From Dyadobacter fermentans DSM 18053 (GTDB lineage Bacteria > Bacteroidota > Bacteroidia > Cytophagales > Spirosomataceae): a DNA stretch of 64,000 bases. Location of the stretch: positions 1,178,001 through 1,242,000 of the forward strand of contig NC_013037.1 in assembly GCF_000023125.1 (NCBI RefSeq), read 5' to 3'. A program made the position numbers and the translations under genes. The notes below the pieces were generated by a model. It did no database searches and was not told the DNA's origin. It saw only the letters and a program-made list of their open reading frames with translations. Below, piece after piece: positions 35,095-44,885 of this stretch (positions are counted from its first letter, which is position 1; each line of letters opens with the position of its first letter).

Positions 35095-35979
35095 TCACGC
35101 GACGTCACAAATCTCTACGCATTGCTTCAAAGAAGCCAGCGGCTCGCGCTTCGGGATGAATTCTTGTGCGACGAATCCTTTGTACCCGGTGTCGACGATC
35201 GCTTTCATGATCGCCGGGTAGTAAAGTTCCTGGGTGTCGTCGATTTCGGCACGGCCCGGGACGCCGCCTGTGTGGTAATGACCAATGTATTTATGATATT
35301 GCTTGATCGTCGCGATCACGTCGCCTTCCATGATCGACATATGGTAAATGTCGTACAGGAGTTTGAAGTTTTCTGAACCAACCATTTCGCACAGACCGGC
35401 GCCCCAGGATGTGTGGTCGCACATGTAGTCGCGGTGGTTGACTTTGCTGTTCAACAATTCCATGATCATCGTGATACCGTGTTTTTCGGCAGACGGCATC
35501 AGGCGGCGCAGGCCGATGGCGCAGTTGCGCATGCCGTCGTAGTCCGACATGCCGCGGCGGTTGCCCGAAAAGCAGATCACCGTTTTGTAGCCGGCTTCCT
35601 TCAATTTCGGAAAAAGCTCCTCGTAGCTTTTCACCAATTCGTCGTGCAATGCGAGATCGTTGAATCCTTTTTCGATTCCCATGCCGGCGCCGTTAGGCAG
35701 CGCGCATGTCAGGCCGTACTTTTTCAGCGTCGGCCAATCCTCGGGTCCGAGTAGTTCGATGGACGTGATCCCGATCTTCTTACATTCCTGTGCGAAAGTG
35801 TCGAGCGGGATTTTGCCGTAGCACCATTTGCATACCGAATGGTTGATTTTTCCATTCAGTTTAGCACCCAAAACTGATTCGTTTTTGGCGAATACTTCTG
35901 TAATGGACATCATCCCTGCTGCGGCTCCTGCGGCCGTGCCGGCTGCTATATTTTTTAATGCGTTTCTTCTGGTTGACAT
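35095..35979 (-). CDS. Hydroxypyruvate-isomerase-like TIM-barrel protein, Tat-exported (paralogue 1)
   Basis: Member of the sugar-phosphate isomerase/epimerase (AP endonuclease 2-like) TIM-barrel superfamily, closest in pattern to hydroxypyruvate isomerase. Likely metal and catalytic residues are in MELLNSKVNH near 165, LLYDIYHM near 205, GHYHTGGVPGR near 232 and AQEFIP near 275. The N-terminus (STRRNALKNIAAGTAAGAAA) is a twin-arginine signal, so it should act in the periplasm, unlike known Hyi enzymes. 294 residues. It is about three-quarters identical by eye to the gene 25 bases upstream, a clear tandem duplication. Substrate unknown. Confidence 0.82.
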   Translation of the reverse strand: MSTRRNALKNIAAGTAAGAAAGMMSITEVFAKNESVLGAKLNGKINHSVCKWCYGKIPLDTFAQECKKIGITSIELLGPEDWPTLKKYGLTCALPNGAGMGIEKGFNDLALHDELVKSYEELFPKLKEAGYKTVICFSGNRRGMSDYDGMRNCAIGLRRLMPSAEKHGITMIMELLNSKVNHRDYMCDHTSWGAGLCEMVGSENFKLLYDIYHMSIMEGDVIATIKQYHKYIGHYHTGGVPGRAEIDDTQELYYPAIMKAIVDTGYKGFVAQEFIPKREPLASLKQCVEICDVA

Positions 35980-36004
35980 ATTATAATGTATTGAAGATCA
36001 GTAG

Positions 36005-36901
36005 TTAGGCAATGTCGCAAATGGTGACACCTTGTTTCAGTGAAGCGAGATCGTCACCCCGGCTTGGGACGAACTCCTGCCCTACGAAACCCTTGTAACC
36101 GGTTTCTACAATTGCCTTCATAATGGCCGGGTAATACAGCTCCTGCGTCTCGTCGATCTCGTGTCGGCCCGGCACACCGCCCGTGTGATAATGCGCGATG
36201 TACTTGTGGTACTTTTTAATGGTCGCGATCACGTCGCCTTCCTGGATCTGCATGTGGTAAATGTCGTACAAGAGCTTAAATTTCTCTGAACCAACGGCTT
36301 CGCAAAGGGCTGCACCCCACTCTGTCCGGTCGCACATGTAATCTTTGTGGTTGACTTTACTGTTCAGCAATTCCATCACCAGCGTTACATTATGCTTTTC
36401 TGCCGTCGGGATCAGCTTCCGGATGCCTTCCGCGCAGTTGCGGATCCCGTCATAGTCCGACATGCCGCGGCGGTTGCCCGAGAAGCAAATGATCTTGTCA
36501 TAGCCGGCAGCCCGCACTTTTGGAATCACATCTTCAAAACCCTTGATCAGCTCTTCATGATTTTTAGGATCGTTAAAACCTTTGTCAATGCTTCGTGTGA
36601 GTCCTTCGCCCCAGGGCAAAGCGCAGGTAAGTCCGTATTTTTTGATAACCGGCCATTCTTCGGGGCCTAGCAATTCGATGGAGGTCAAGCCGATTTTCTT
36701 GCATTCCTGCGCAAAGGTTTCCAACGGAATTTTGCTGTAACACCATTTGCATACGGAATGATTGATTTTGCCGTTCAACTGTGGGCCAAGCGCTTCGCGG
36801 GACGCGGCGAAGGCTTCGGCAAGGGAGCTCGAAAACGTTCCCAGGCCAGCCGCAGCGGCCATATTTTTAAGTGCTTTTCTTCGATTTGAGATTGACTTCA
36901 T
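36005..36901 (-). CDS. Hydroxypyruvate-isomerase-like TIM-barrel protein, Tat-exported (paralogue 2)
   Basis: Second copy of the same TIM-barrel isomerase family, 298 residues, with the same motifs (LNGKINHSVCKWCY, ICFSGNRRGMSDYDG, MELLNSKVNHKDYMC, HYHTGGVPGRHEID, GQEFVPSR). Its signal is also twin-arginine (SNRRKALKNMAAAAGLG). The two paralogues differ mainly in the signal, in the loop after GLTCALP and in the last 15 residues. First gene of the pair's transcript; the terminator at 37039-37100 separates it from the large dehydrogenase-like gene upstream. Confidence 0.82.
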   Translation of the reverse strand: MKSISNRRKALKNMAAAAGLGTFSSSLAEAFAASREALGPQLNGKINHSVCKWCYSKIPLETFAQECKKIGLTSIELLGPEEWPVIKKYGLTCALPWGEGLTRSIDKGFNDPKNHEELIKGFEDVIPKVRAAGYDKIICFSGNRRGMSDYDGIRNCAEGIRKLIPTAEKHNVTLVMELLNSKVNHKDYMCDRTEWGAALCEAVGSEKFKLLYDIYHMQIQEGDVIATIKKYHKYIAHYHTGGVPGRHEIDETQELYYPAIMKAIVETGYKGFVGQEFVPSRGDDLASLKQGVTICDIA

Positions 36902-37030
36902 TTAATAGTTAACTATCTGAAATAAAACAACTTGCTGATCAATGGAGCGGGTCACTCCCCCACTCTTCCCTGCCCGAACGTACGCTGGTATACGCCCGAT
37001 GACATTGCCGATTTGCTTCCAGCCAATGCC

Positions 37031-37100
37031 ATAAAAAAGTAGTGATGCTACCGGACTTCTCTGCTTTGGAAGCATCGAGGTCGACACGTAGCACCACTAT
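37031..37100 (-). terminator. Terminator of the large CxxCH protein gene
   Basis: On the minus strand ATAGTGGTGCTAC (37100-37088) pairs with GTAGCATCACTAC (37051-37039) over 12 bp with one G-U wobble, followed by a run of six T at 37038-37033. The loop is long (36 bases) and can pair further inside. It lies 44 bases after the stop at 37144. Confidence 0.6.
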
Positions 37101-37143
37101 CTTAAGCCTAATTAATTATAATCTACTCAAAAATTCACTGTAT

Positions 37144-39840
37144 CTATTTTCCGCTTTTCGGGGCGCCGGATTCAGAATAAATCGGGTTGTTTTTGTTGCC
37201 ACCGGCCATCAGATAAGCTACCAAATCTCTCAATTCGTTCGGGTTCAAACCGTTGATCAGGCCTGGAAGCATGATCGACACGGGCGATAATCTGGACGAA
37301 GCGACATCTTTTTTAGCAACTTTCCGGATCGTTTTCGGATCAAACGGGTTTTGCGACACATAATAGAAGTTGGCATCCTGGTTCACCTCGCGGCCTACGA
37401 TCGACTGTCCGTCTTTCATTTGGAATGAGATCGAAGCATATTGGTCAGACACCGCCTTGTCGGGAATAATGATCGCTTCGAGCATGTCCTTCACCGAGAA
37501 GCGGGTTCCTAGCTGGGTCAGTTCCGGGCCAACGTCCGCGCCTTCGCCCTGAATGGCATGGCAGCGGCTGCAAAGTACGGCTGAGAAAATCTGCTTGCCA
37601 CGCTCGAAATCACGGTTTGCCAAGCTGTCTTCCACCAGTTCAACGGCTTGTTCGACTTTCCATGCGCGGCCCGGACCCTTCGGCGTGTAAAGTTTTACCA
37701 GGTCGTTTCCGGTTCCTGTAAGTAGTTCAGCACCAGATAATTTGTTGTAATAGGCCACTTTGTCGCTTGGTACGTTTTTCAATGCCAGTTGACGGGCTTT
37801 GTCGATAAATCCAATGTAGCTGCGTCCGCCCTGGAAGCTGAATGCTTTGTGGAACCATTTGAAATACTCCTCACGCGTGGCGGTTGTCCAGCCGGTTTTG
37901 GCGCTGCTGAGCATGATCGCGTAGAATGTCTGCTGCTGTGGCGGCATTTTTTCCAATAAGCCTGCCAGGTCGAGACCGTATTGCGGGTTACGCAGGATCA
38001 GGTCGGCGGAGGCGGTTACCATTTCGTTATCCTTGTCGTCGAATTTCTCGTTTTTCGCGATAAGCGAAAGCGTTTTTTCGACCACTTTCGGTGCTTCGAG
38101 CGTTACCAGGATTTTGCTTAAAAATCTGTTTTGCAAAGCATTAGGAGATGGATATTTGGGATTCAGGTATGCAATCACCGCAGCTTTGGTGGCCGCATCA
38201 GGCTGGCCGGTGCGGTACAGGGTCACTTCTACGGCGCGCAAGAGAGCCTGCTTGTTCAGGTCGTCGAGCTTGGTGTAGTCGATCGTTGTCAGTTTTTTCA
38301 ACAGCGGCCCTCCTACTTTCGTAGAATCGCCCTGGCGGCCCAGTGCGATGGCTGCGTAAATGATCGATTGCGGATCTTTTTCTGCATACACTTTGCTTTC
38401 CCACTGGCTAACTGGCTGGTGTTCAATCGCCAGTCGGGCTGCGTAGCGCAGGAAGCGGTCGTTGCTTTTCAGCAATGGCCATGCCTGGTCAACTGCTTTC
38501 GGGTCCTTTTTGGCATGGTATTCTTCGATCGCCGTGCGTTGCTTGTGCTCGTTCGTGATCACCGGCGTAGCCACGTTCGATCCCGGCGCAATGTTCTTGT
38601 AGTCACCATAATACACGCGGTACAGATCCGATTCCAGACGACGGCCACCTGTGAGGAAATACAATGCGCCATCGGGGCCAATTGCGCCGTCGGTCAATGG
38701 CAGCGGAGCGCCGGAAAGGAATTCTTCATGATCGGCGGTGTAAGTCGAACCGCTCGGTTTGAGGTGCAGGCCGTGGACGATACCGAAACTCCAGTCGAAT
38801 GCAAGCAATGTATTTTTGTATTTCGCAGGGAAACGTGCGTCTTTCAGGTAAATCAGGTTCGTAGGCGAGCCCTGGCCGATGTTCATCACCGGTGACAGGA
38901 AATCCGCAAAAGCGGGCGAAGTGTTCGCCGAACCCGTTCTCCAACCGAACTCGCCGCCGCTTACCGCATGGCAAACGCGCGTCGGGCGGTACCAGGGCGT
39001 TCCGAAATCCCATTCCATATCCGAGTCGTAAGCGAAAAGATCGCCCGCTTCGTTGAATGCGATGTCGTAAGGGTTACGGAAGCCCGCCGTGTACAGTTCC
39101 CAGTTTTTTCCCTCGGGATCGGTGTGGGCAATCCAGCCGCCGGGCGCGTGACGGTCGGTGGCGTGGCCGCGCGGATCTTTAATAAACGGGAAAAGGTTGT
39201 CGTTTTTCCAATTCGGCATCAGGCGGTAAATGTCCATTTTCGGCAGATCGGTGAAGTTACCGGCCACCACGAAAAGCGATTTCTGATCGGGCGCCATCAC
39301 AATGCTGTGCGGTCCGTGCTCGCCTTCGCCGGTGAGTGGTTTAATCAGCGTAATCTTGTCGTACTGATCGTTATTGTCCGAATCCTGCAAACGGTACAAT
39401 CCACTTCCTTTCGGGAAGCGCGCATTTGACCGGTTGTTGATCATCACATAAAGGCTGTTGAATGCGTACAGCAAGCCGTGCGCGTAGCCCATTGCTACCT
39501 TTGCGGTATCGCCCTCAATTTTCAGCGCTTCCACTTTCGGCTTATCCGTCGAACCGATCGGCGGCAATTCCAGGCGGAAAAGGCTGCCGTATTGGTCGGA
39601 CGTGATCATGCGGCCCTTATTATCGAATGTCATCGATACCCACGAACCGTTTTTCTCCTCCGACACGCTGTATAGGTGTTCAGCTTTGAAACCTTCCGGC
39701 AGTTTGAGTTTGTCGACCTTTGAGCCAGGCGGCCGGTGTTTGGCGGTGCGGTTGCTTAGCATCACTCCGCAAAAGACCCCTACGGCGAGCAGCACCGCGA
39801 GCGTCATAGGAAGTTTTAACCATTGTTTTTTAGTGTACAT
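37144..39840 (-). CDS. Membrane-anchored sugar-dehydrogenase-like protein with HEAT-type region and cytochrome c
   Basis: Large 898-residue protein of the PVC-type heme-binding family. N-terminal membrane anchor (LPMTLAVLLAVGVFCGVML), then a glucose/sorbosone-dehydrogenase-like propeller at about 40-430 (AEHLYSVSEEKNGSWVSMTF region, GPHSIVMAPDQKSLFVVAGN, DGAIGPDGALYFLTGG), a helical HEAT-like repeat region at about 440-700, and a class I cytochrome c at about 740-880 with heme motif Cys757-Ser-Arg-Cys760-His761. It probably oxidises a sugar outside the cytoplasm and passes electrons to its heme; the substrate is unknown. It has its own copy of the shared 42-bp promoter-like motif 123 bases upstream. 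Confidence 0.83.
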   Translation of the reverse strand: MYTKKQWLKLPMTLAVLLAVGVFCGVMLSNRTAKHRPPGSKVDKLKLPEGFKAEHLYSVSEEKNGSWVSMTFDNKGRMITSDQYGSLFRLELPPIGSTDKPKVEALKIEGDTAKVAMGYAHGLLYAFNSLYVMINNRSNARFPKGSGLYRLQDSDNNDQYDKITLIKPLTGEGEHGPHSIVMAPDQKSLFVVAGNFTDLPKMDIYRLMPNWKNDNLFPFIKDPRGHATDRHAPGGWIAHTDPEGKNWELYTAGFRNPYDIAFNEAGDLFAYDSDMEWDFGTPWYRPTRVCHAVSGGEFGWRTGSANTSPAFADFLSPVMNIGQGSPTNLIYLKDARFPAKYKNTLLAFDWSFGIVHGLHLKPSGSTYTADHEEFLSGAPLPLTDGAIGPDGALYFLTGGRRLESDLYRVYYGDYKNIAPGSNVATPVITNEHKQRTAIEEYHAKKDPKAVDQAWPLLKSNDRFLRYAARLAIEHQPVSQWESKVYAEKDPQSIIYAAIALGRQGDSTKVGGPLLKKLTTIDYTKLDDLNKQALLRAVEVTLYRTGQPDAATKAAVIAYLNPKYPSPNALQNRFLSKILVTLEAPKVVEKTLSLIAKNEKFDDKDNEMVTASADLILRNPQYGLDLAGLLEKMPPQQQTFYAIMLSSAKTGWTTATREEYFKWFHKAFSFQGGRSYIGFIDKARQLALKNVPSDKVAYYNKLSGAELLTGTGNDLVKLYTPKGPGRAWKVEQAVELVEDSLANRDFERGKQIFSAVLCSRCHAIQGEGADVGPELTQLGTRFSVKDMLEAIIIPDKAVSDQYASISFQMKDGQSIVGREVNQDANFYYVSQNPFDPKTIRKVAKKDVASSRLSPVSIMLPGLINGLNPNELRDLVAYLMAGGNKNNPIYSESGAPKSGK

Positions 39841-39962
39841 CTTACAGCTCAGAGTTTAAATAAATATGATTGATAAAAGGGTGAAGCACCGGAATGCCTA
39901 AGCGATGAGGCAGATATGTTCTTAAATAAAGGAAATTAAAACTTTAAATAATCTGATAAATA

Positions 39963-40004
39963 CAATATTAGACCGAAACATCCGCGTGACTATCCTGTTG
40001 TGTG
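39963..40004 (-). promoter_or_regulatory. Shared promoter-like motif, copy D
   Basis: Minus strand reads CACACAACAGGA, 22 bases, then TAATATTG. The -7-like TAATATTG and the CAGGATA part match the other three copies and the spacing is identical; the outermost bases (CACAC for GACAG) are the most diverged. It lies 123 bases upstream of the large CxxCH protein gene and gives a leader of roughly 115 bases. Confidence 0.6.
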
Positions 40005-40036
40005 GGGTATTGGCCTGATAAGTATGCTAATAATGA

Positions 40037-40072
40037 AAAAAGTGCAGCGAGCTTGCGCCTGCTGCACTTTTT
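40037..40072 (-). terminator. Terminator after the susD-like gene
   Basis: AAAAAGTGCAGC (40037-40048) and GCTGCACTTTTT (40061-40072), a perfect 12-bp stem with 12-base loop and T-run, 15 bases after the SusD stop at 40088. Confidence 0.85.
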
Positions 40073-40087
40073 GTTCTCTCACATCTA

Positions 40088-41599
40088 TCAGAAATGCGGC
40101 GTCAATGCGGCTTCAACAGCAGGCAGACCGTAGTAGTCGTCCAATACCGTGAATGCATTGCTCGGCGGCACCGCGTCGGCCGGGAAGTAGTAGGCTTGCG
40201 GATTGGCTTTCACCCTGGCGCCGTAGGCTCCGATGATCTCCTGCACGCGTCCGGTGCGGGTGAGGTCAAACCAGCGCTTGTTTTCAAATGCCAGCTCTAC
40301 CCTTCTTTCTTTGAAAATCGCCTCGCGCATATCCGCCTGTGAAGCGGCTTTGGTAGCAGCCAATCCGGCACGGGTCCGCACCTGGTTCAGATAGGCGGCG
40401 GCGTCGGCAGGTTTACCCTGTTCGTTCAGCGATTCGGCGAGGAAAAGCAATACTTCCGCGTAACGGTACACGGGCCAGTTCTGGCCGGTATTGTTATGCA
40501 GCGAATGCGTGCGCGCGTACTTTTTAATGTAAGGATAAGTTTTGTTCTGAACCCGGCTTCCGCTCAGGGTCACATAGCCGATGGAAATATCCTTCCTCTT
40601 ATCCCCCGTTTCGTAGGCCGCAATCAGGTCCGGTGTAGGAATGTTGTTACTTTCCTGCGACGTGCCTTGCGGATTGGATGTTCCGGTAATGGGCGCAATC
40701 TCCGTGGCGGTGATCGGCGACGGAATGAAACGGTAGATCTGGTTACCATTGTAACCCGCCGATCCTTCCATGTACTGGATTTCAAACAGCGACTCCTTGT
40801 TGTTTTTGTTGCCGCTGGTTGTCGAAAACGCGTCGTTGTAGTCGGGCATCAATGCGTACTGGCCGCTGGACTCGATTTCTTTCAGCAAAGTTTCAGCTGC
40901 CGGCCATTTTTTCTGGGTAATGTAAAGGTTTGCCAAAAGCATCTTTGCAGTAGCGGAAGTGACACGTCCGGGCTCCTGTTTTGCCTTATCGAAAAGGCCT
41001 GCGGCAGCTTCCTTGGCATCTTTCTCGATCTGCGCGTATACTTCTTCGGTCGATGACAAAGGCACAGGGGCATCGTCACGGCCGGTAACCGGAACCAAGT
41101 GCAAAGGTACTTTGCCGAACAGACGGATCAGGTCAAAATAGCAGAATGCACGCAGAAAGAAAGCCTGGCCTTTCAGGTTGGCTTTGGATACGGCATCGAA
41201 GTCGACCCCATCTATCAATGCCAGAATCTGATTGGCGCGTGCGATGATCCGGTAGTTCAGCCGGTATTGTACGAGCACGTTGTCGTTCGCGGTGACGCCA
41301 TTGGCAGTCGGTACGGCAAAGTCCGCGACGTTTTCAGTCGGATCTACGGCTCCGTAGAGCGTATTGCGGGCGTAGTATGTATTATCCGAATGCATTTCTT
41401 CCAAAACCCACGCACGTTCGTTGTACATCTGGCGGAATGGTTCATATGCTGCATTTACGGCCTGTTTGAAATCACTCTCAGAGGTAAAGAAGTTGTTGGA
41501 GGTTAGTGCGGTTTCCGGGTTTACTGTCAGGAACTTATCCCCGCATCCGGTCACCAGGCCTGCGGCCAGTACCCAGGCCGCTATGTATTTTGTTTTCAT
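40088..41599 (-). CDS. SusD/RagB-family surface lipoprotein
   Basis: Lipoprotein partner of the receptor at 41640-44885, from which it is separated by 40 bases. Lipobox GLVTGC with Cys19, followed by GDKFLTVNPETALT, a typical RagB start. Further family features: QAFFLRAFCYFDLIRLFGKVPL near residue 150 and REAIFKERRVELAFENKRWFDLTRTG near 430 (quoted by their ends within these positions). 503 residues. Binds the same unknown ligand as its receptor. Confidence 0.93.
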   Translation of the reverse strand: MKTKYIAAWVLAAGLVTGCGDKFLTVNPETALTSNNFFTSESDFKQAVNAAYEPFRQMYNERAWVLEEMHSDNTYYARNTLYGAVDPTENVADFAVPTANGVTANDNVLVQYRLNYRIIARANQILALIDGVDFDAVSKANLKGQAFFLRAFCYFDLIRLFGKVPLHLVPVTGRDDAPVPLSSTEEVYAQIEKDAKEAAAGLFDKAKQEPGRVTSATAKMLLANLYITQKKWPAAETLLKEIESSGQYALMPDYNDAFSTTSGNKNNKESLFEIQYMEGSAGYNGNQIYRFIPSPITATEIAPITGTSNPQGTSQESNNIPTPDLIAAYETGDKRKDISIGYVTLSGSRVQNKTYPYIKKYARTHSLHNNTGQNWPVYRYAEVLLFLAESLNEQGKPADAAAYLNQVRTRAGLAATKAASQADMREAIFKERRVELAFENKRWFDLTRTGRVQEIIGAYGARVKANPQAYYFPADAVPPSNAFTVLDDYYGLPAVEAALTPHF

Positions 41600-41639
41600 T
41601 TCTATCGGAATTAAGATGAGCTGTTTTTACAAGTCGAGC

Positions 41640-44600
41640 TTAGAAGTTCAGGTTCACACCCAATGTCCAGGTACGTGGCACTGGGTAGTTTGAAAGGTCC
41701 ACACCCTGGCTCAGGTTACCGCCATCACCCTGTCCGTCGCCTTGCGCGCTGGTTTCCGGGTTAGGTCCACCCCAATATTTTGTAAATACATACACCTGCT
41801 GAACGCTGGCGTAAAGACGGGCCGATTTGAAAAACTTATTGATTCCACCCAGGTTGTAACCCAATGTGATGTTCTTGATCGTGAAGTAAGACGCGTCAGC
41901 GAGGAAATGAGAGCTATTCCAGTCGCGTTCGATGCCGGTGTAATTACCCCCGTTGTTGGTAGCACCGTACATTCCCTTACCCGGTGTGATCACGGTTTGT
42001 GCTTCGGGCTTACCCGTTAGCGGGTTCGGGCCGTTTTTCACGCGGAAGCGGTCTTTCGCTCCGGCAACCATGTTGAACACCCCGTCGAGGTTGGCGGTAC
42101 TGTACAAGTGGCGCACCCACAACTGGTTACCCTGCGAACCCGAACCTACGATGGAAAGGTCCCAGTTGCCGTAGCTCAGGTTGTTGGTGATACCGTAAGT
42201 GAATTTCGGGAATGGGCTGCCGATAATCGTGCGGTCGTCATTGTCGCCGCCGTTGGTGATTACCTTGTCGCCATTCACATCCTTAAACTTGATCGTACCG
42301 ATTGCGGACCGGCCAGGGATGATGGGCGAACTTGCCACCTCTTCTTTGCTCATGTAGAAGCCCTCTTTGACCAAACCATAGAACTGGCCGAATGGCTGAC
42401 CAACCTGCGTAATGTGGAAAGTGCCATACACGCGGTCGATGCCCGGAGCGAGCTCCATTACTTCGTTGCGGTTGAACGAGATGTTGGCGTTGGTAGTCCA
42501 TTTGAGCTTGCCAACCAGGTTACGGGTGGTAACACCTACTTCGTGTCCCCAGAACTTGATCTCGCCAATGTTGTCGTTGTAGTTGCTGAAACCTGATTCC
42601 TGCGGCACCTGAACCGCATAGAGCAGGTTGGTAGTCCGTTTTGTGTAAAAATCGTAGATCAGCTGAATGCGGTCGTTGAGCAAGCCTACATCCAAACCAA
42701 TGTCGAACTGCTTGGTCGTTTCCCAGCCCAAATTCCGGTTAGCCAGCGAAGTGATGGCTGCTCCGGTTGATACGTTCGAGCCGTTCACGATATTGATCGT
42801 GTTGCTCACGAGTCCGTATTGCGTGTAGTTACCGATGTTGTTGTTACCGATCACACCAAAGCTCGCGCGTACTTTTGCAAAAGACACTTTCGGGATCGAC
42901 TGCATGAAATCTTCATCCGAAATAACCCAGCCAACAGACGCCGAAGGGAAAGTACCCCAGCGGTTGTCCGCCCCGAATCGCGAAGATCCATCCGCACGAA
43001 GGGCCGCGGTGAAGAGGTATTTGCCTTTATAGTTGTAGGTCAAACGGGAAATGTACGACATCAGCGCCCACTCATTGGCACCATTGAAAGTGTTGGAACC
43101 TGAAATACCATTCACGTTAAAACTACCCCCGCGGTCGATGTTGATCGCACCCTGAATGGTCGGCAGGCGGTCGTCGGTATAAGTGTTAGCTGTAATACGG
43201 TCAAATTCCTGGCGGAATCTTTGCAGGGTTACCCCACCGAGCAACTCGAAGTTGTGCTTTTCGTTAAAGCTGTGGTTGTAGGTTGCAAGGTTTTCGTTCA
43301 GCCATGAGAAGTTCTGATAATTCTGGCGGATCGAAACGGCTGTGGTCGGGATTGCTACGTTGATATTGCTGGTTGCCGTGGACGGGTTGAAGAAGAAGAA
43401 CTTGTTGCTTTCCATCTCGACGTTCAACGTCGATTTCAGCGTCAGCCCTTTCACCGGGGTGTATTGCAGGTAAGTGTTACCAAGCAGCTTGTTGATCTTC
43501 GTTTCGTTGGTCAGCTCGTTGGCTGCACGTACCCAGTTCGGATAGGCAAAAATGTTACCGGTTGCGTCGGGGAAGCGGTTGAATTTAGTGAGCTCGCCAT
43601 TTTCGTCGCGGATCGGCATAACCGGCCATGTGTGCAATGCATTGAAAAGCACACCGGTACCGCGGTCACCGTCGGTTCTGGGTGTGTTGTCGTACACAAA
43701 CTGAGGGGCCAGGTTAAAACCGATTTTGACCTTCGAAGAAATGTCAAAATCGGTGTTCATACGCAGCGAGTAACGCTTGTAGTTGTTGTTAAGCACCACC
43801 CCTTTCTGATTGAAAACCCCTGCCACGAGGGAAGTTCTCATGTTTTCCTTATTCGAACTGATCGTGAGGTTATAGCTCTGAATGGGCGCTGTGCGGAGCA
43901 TTGCATCGTACCAGTCGTTGTTTTTGCCGCGATAATCTTCGGGGCGTTCGAATTCCTTGGGTACGGGGCGGTTCTCATCTTCGAACGACTCCTTCTTGAA
44001 CTGCGCGAATTCTTCGGCGTTCAGCATTTTAATGCGTCCTCTCATCGGGACTTTCTGGATACCTGCGAATGCGTTGAGGCTGATGGTCGTTTTGCCGGGC
44101 GTGCCGCGTTTGGTCGTAATCAGTACAACGCCGTTTGCCGCACGCGAACCGTAAAGGGACGTCGAAGCGGCATCTTTCAGGATGGTAATGTCCTCGATTT
44201 CATCGGGGTTCATCTGGCCGATGGTGCCGGTGATCGGGAAACCGTCGATCACGTAAAGCGGGTCGCTACCGGCCGTTACCGATACCTGGCCGCGGATACG
44301 CACGGCCATTCCCTGCCCTGGCTTACCGGTCGTCTGGTTGATCTGCACACCGGCAAGCCGTCCTTGCAGCTTTTGCGTCACCTGCGAAACGGGAATGTCT
44401 TTCAGCTCCTCGCTTTTAACGGTTTGCACCGCTCCTGTGATTTCTTTTTTCAACTGGCTACCGTAACCCACCACCACGACTTCAGTAAGTGCCTTGGCGT
44501 CGGTTGCGAGTTTAATGTCAACGGTCGAGCCCGCGCCTACCGGTACTTCCTGGGTGAGGAAACCCACGGAAGAAAAGATGAGAACCGCTCCATTGTCCGG

Positions 44601-44885
44601 AATAGTGATCGAATATAATCCATCCGCGTCGGACACTGTTCCTATGGTGGTGCCTTTGAGCACAATGCTCACGCCCGGCAGTTTTTCACCTGTGTCGTCG
44701 GTCACTTTCCCTTTAATCGTCCGGTCGACAGAGAACTTACTGTTTATCGTCAGCGGATTAGGGTTGAAACTGTTATTGGCCATGACATTGAATCCGCATG
44801 CCACCCCGATGAGCGCCTGGCCCACAGAAAGTTTCAGGATCGAATTCAACCTTGCACAATAAGGAGATTGTCGAAATTGATTCAT
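41640..44885 (-). CDS. SusC/RagA-family TonB-dependent receptor with long N-terminus
   Basis: Outer-membrane importer of 1081 residues. The N-terminus is unusual for a SusC: about 18 polar residues (MNQFRQSPYCARLNSILK) precede a weak hydrophobic stretch LSVGQALIGVACGFNVMA, and a linker of about 25 residues follows before the regulatory-like domain (IKGKVTDDTGEKLPGVSIVL). Plug signature YGSRAANGVVLITTKRG near residue 245; C-terminus ends in LNF. The receptor at 53564-56797 has the same N-terminal layout. First gene of its operon, with a 42-bp motif about 320 bases upstream and a long leader. Confidence 0.92.
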   Translation of the reverse strand: MNQFRQSPYCARLNSILKLSVGQALIGVACGFNVMANNSFNPNPLTINSKFSVDRTIKGKVTDDTGEKLPGVSIVLKGTTIGTVSDADGLYSITIPDNGAVLIFSSVGFLTQEVPVGAGSTVDIKLATDAKALTEVVVVGYGSQLKKEITGAVQTVKSEELKDIPVSQVTQKLQGRLAGVQINQTTGKPGQGMAVRIRGQVSVTAGSDPLYVIDGFPITGTIGQMNPDEIEDITILKDAASTSLYGSRAANGVVLITTKRGTPGKTTISLNAFAGIQKVPMRGRIKMLNAEEFAQFKKESFEDENRPVPKEFERPEDYRGKNNDWYDAMLRTAPIQSYNLTISSNKENMRTSLVAGVFNQKGVVLNNNYKRYSLRMNTDFDISSKVKIGFNLAPQFVYDNTPRTDGDRGTGVLFNALHTWPVMPIRDENGELTKFNRFPDATGNIFAYPNWVRAANELTNETKINKLLGNTYLQYTPVKGLTLKSTLNVEMESNKFFFFNPSTATSNINVAIPTTAVSIRQNYQNFSWLNENLATYNHSFNEKHNFELLGGVTLQRFRQEFDRITANTYTDDRLPTIQGAINIDRGGSFNVNGISGSNTFNGANEWALMSYISRLTYNYKGKYLFTAALRADGSSRFGADNRWGTFPSASVGWVISDEDFMQSIPKVSFAKVRASFGVIGNNNIGNYTQYGLVSNTINIVNGSNVSTGAAITSLANRNLGWETTKQFDIGLDVGLLNDRIQLIYDFYTKRTTNLLYAVQVPQESGFSNYNDNIGEIKFWGHEVGVTTRNLVGKLKWTTNANISFNRNEVMELAPGIDRVYGTFHITQVGQPFGQFYGLVKEGFYMSKEEVASSPIIPGRSAIGTIKFKDVNGDKVITNGGDNDDRTIIGSPFPKFTYGITNNLSYGNWDLSIVGSGSQGNQLWVRHLYSTANLDGVFNMVAGAKDRFRVKNGPNPLTGKPEAQTVITPGKGMYGATNNGGNYTGIERDWNSSHFLADASYFTIKNITLGYNLGGINKFFKSARLYASVQQVYVFTKYWGGPNPETSAQGDGQGDGGNLSQGVDLSNYPVPRTWTLGVNLNF

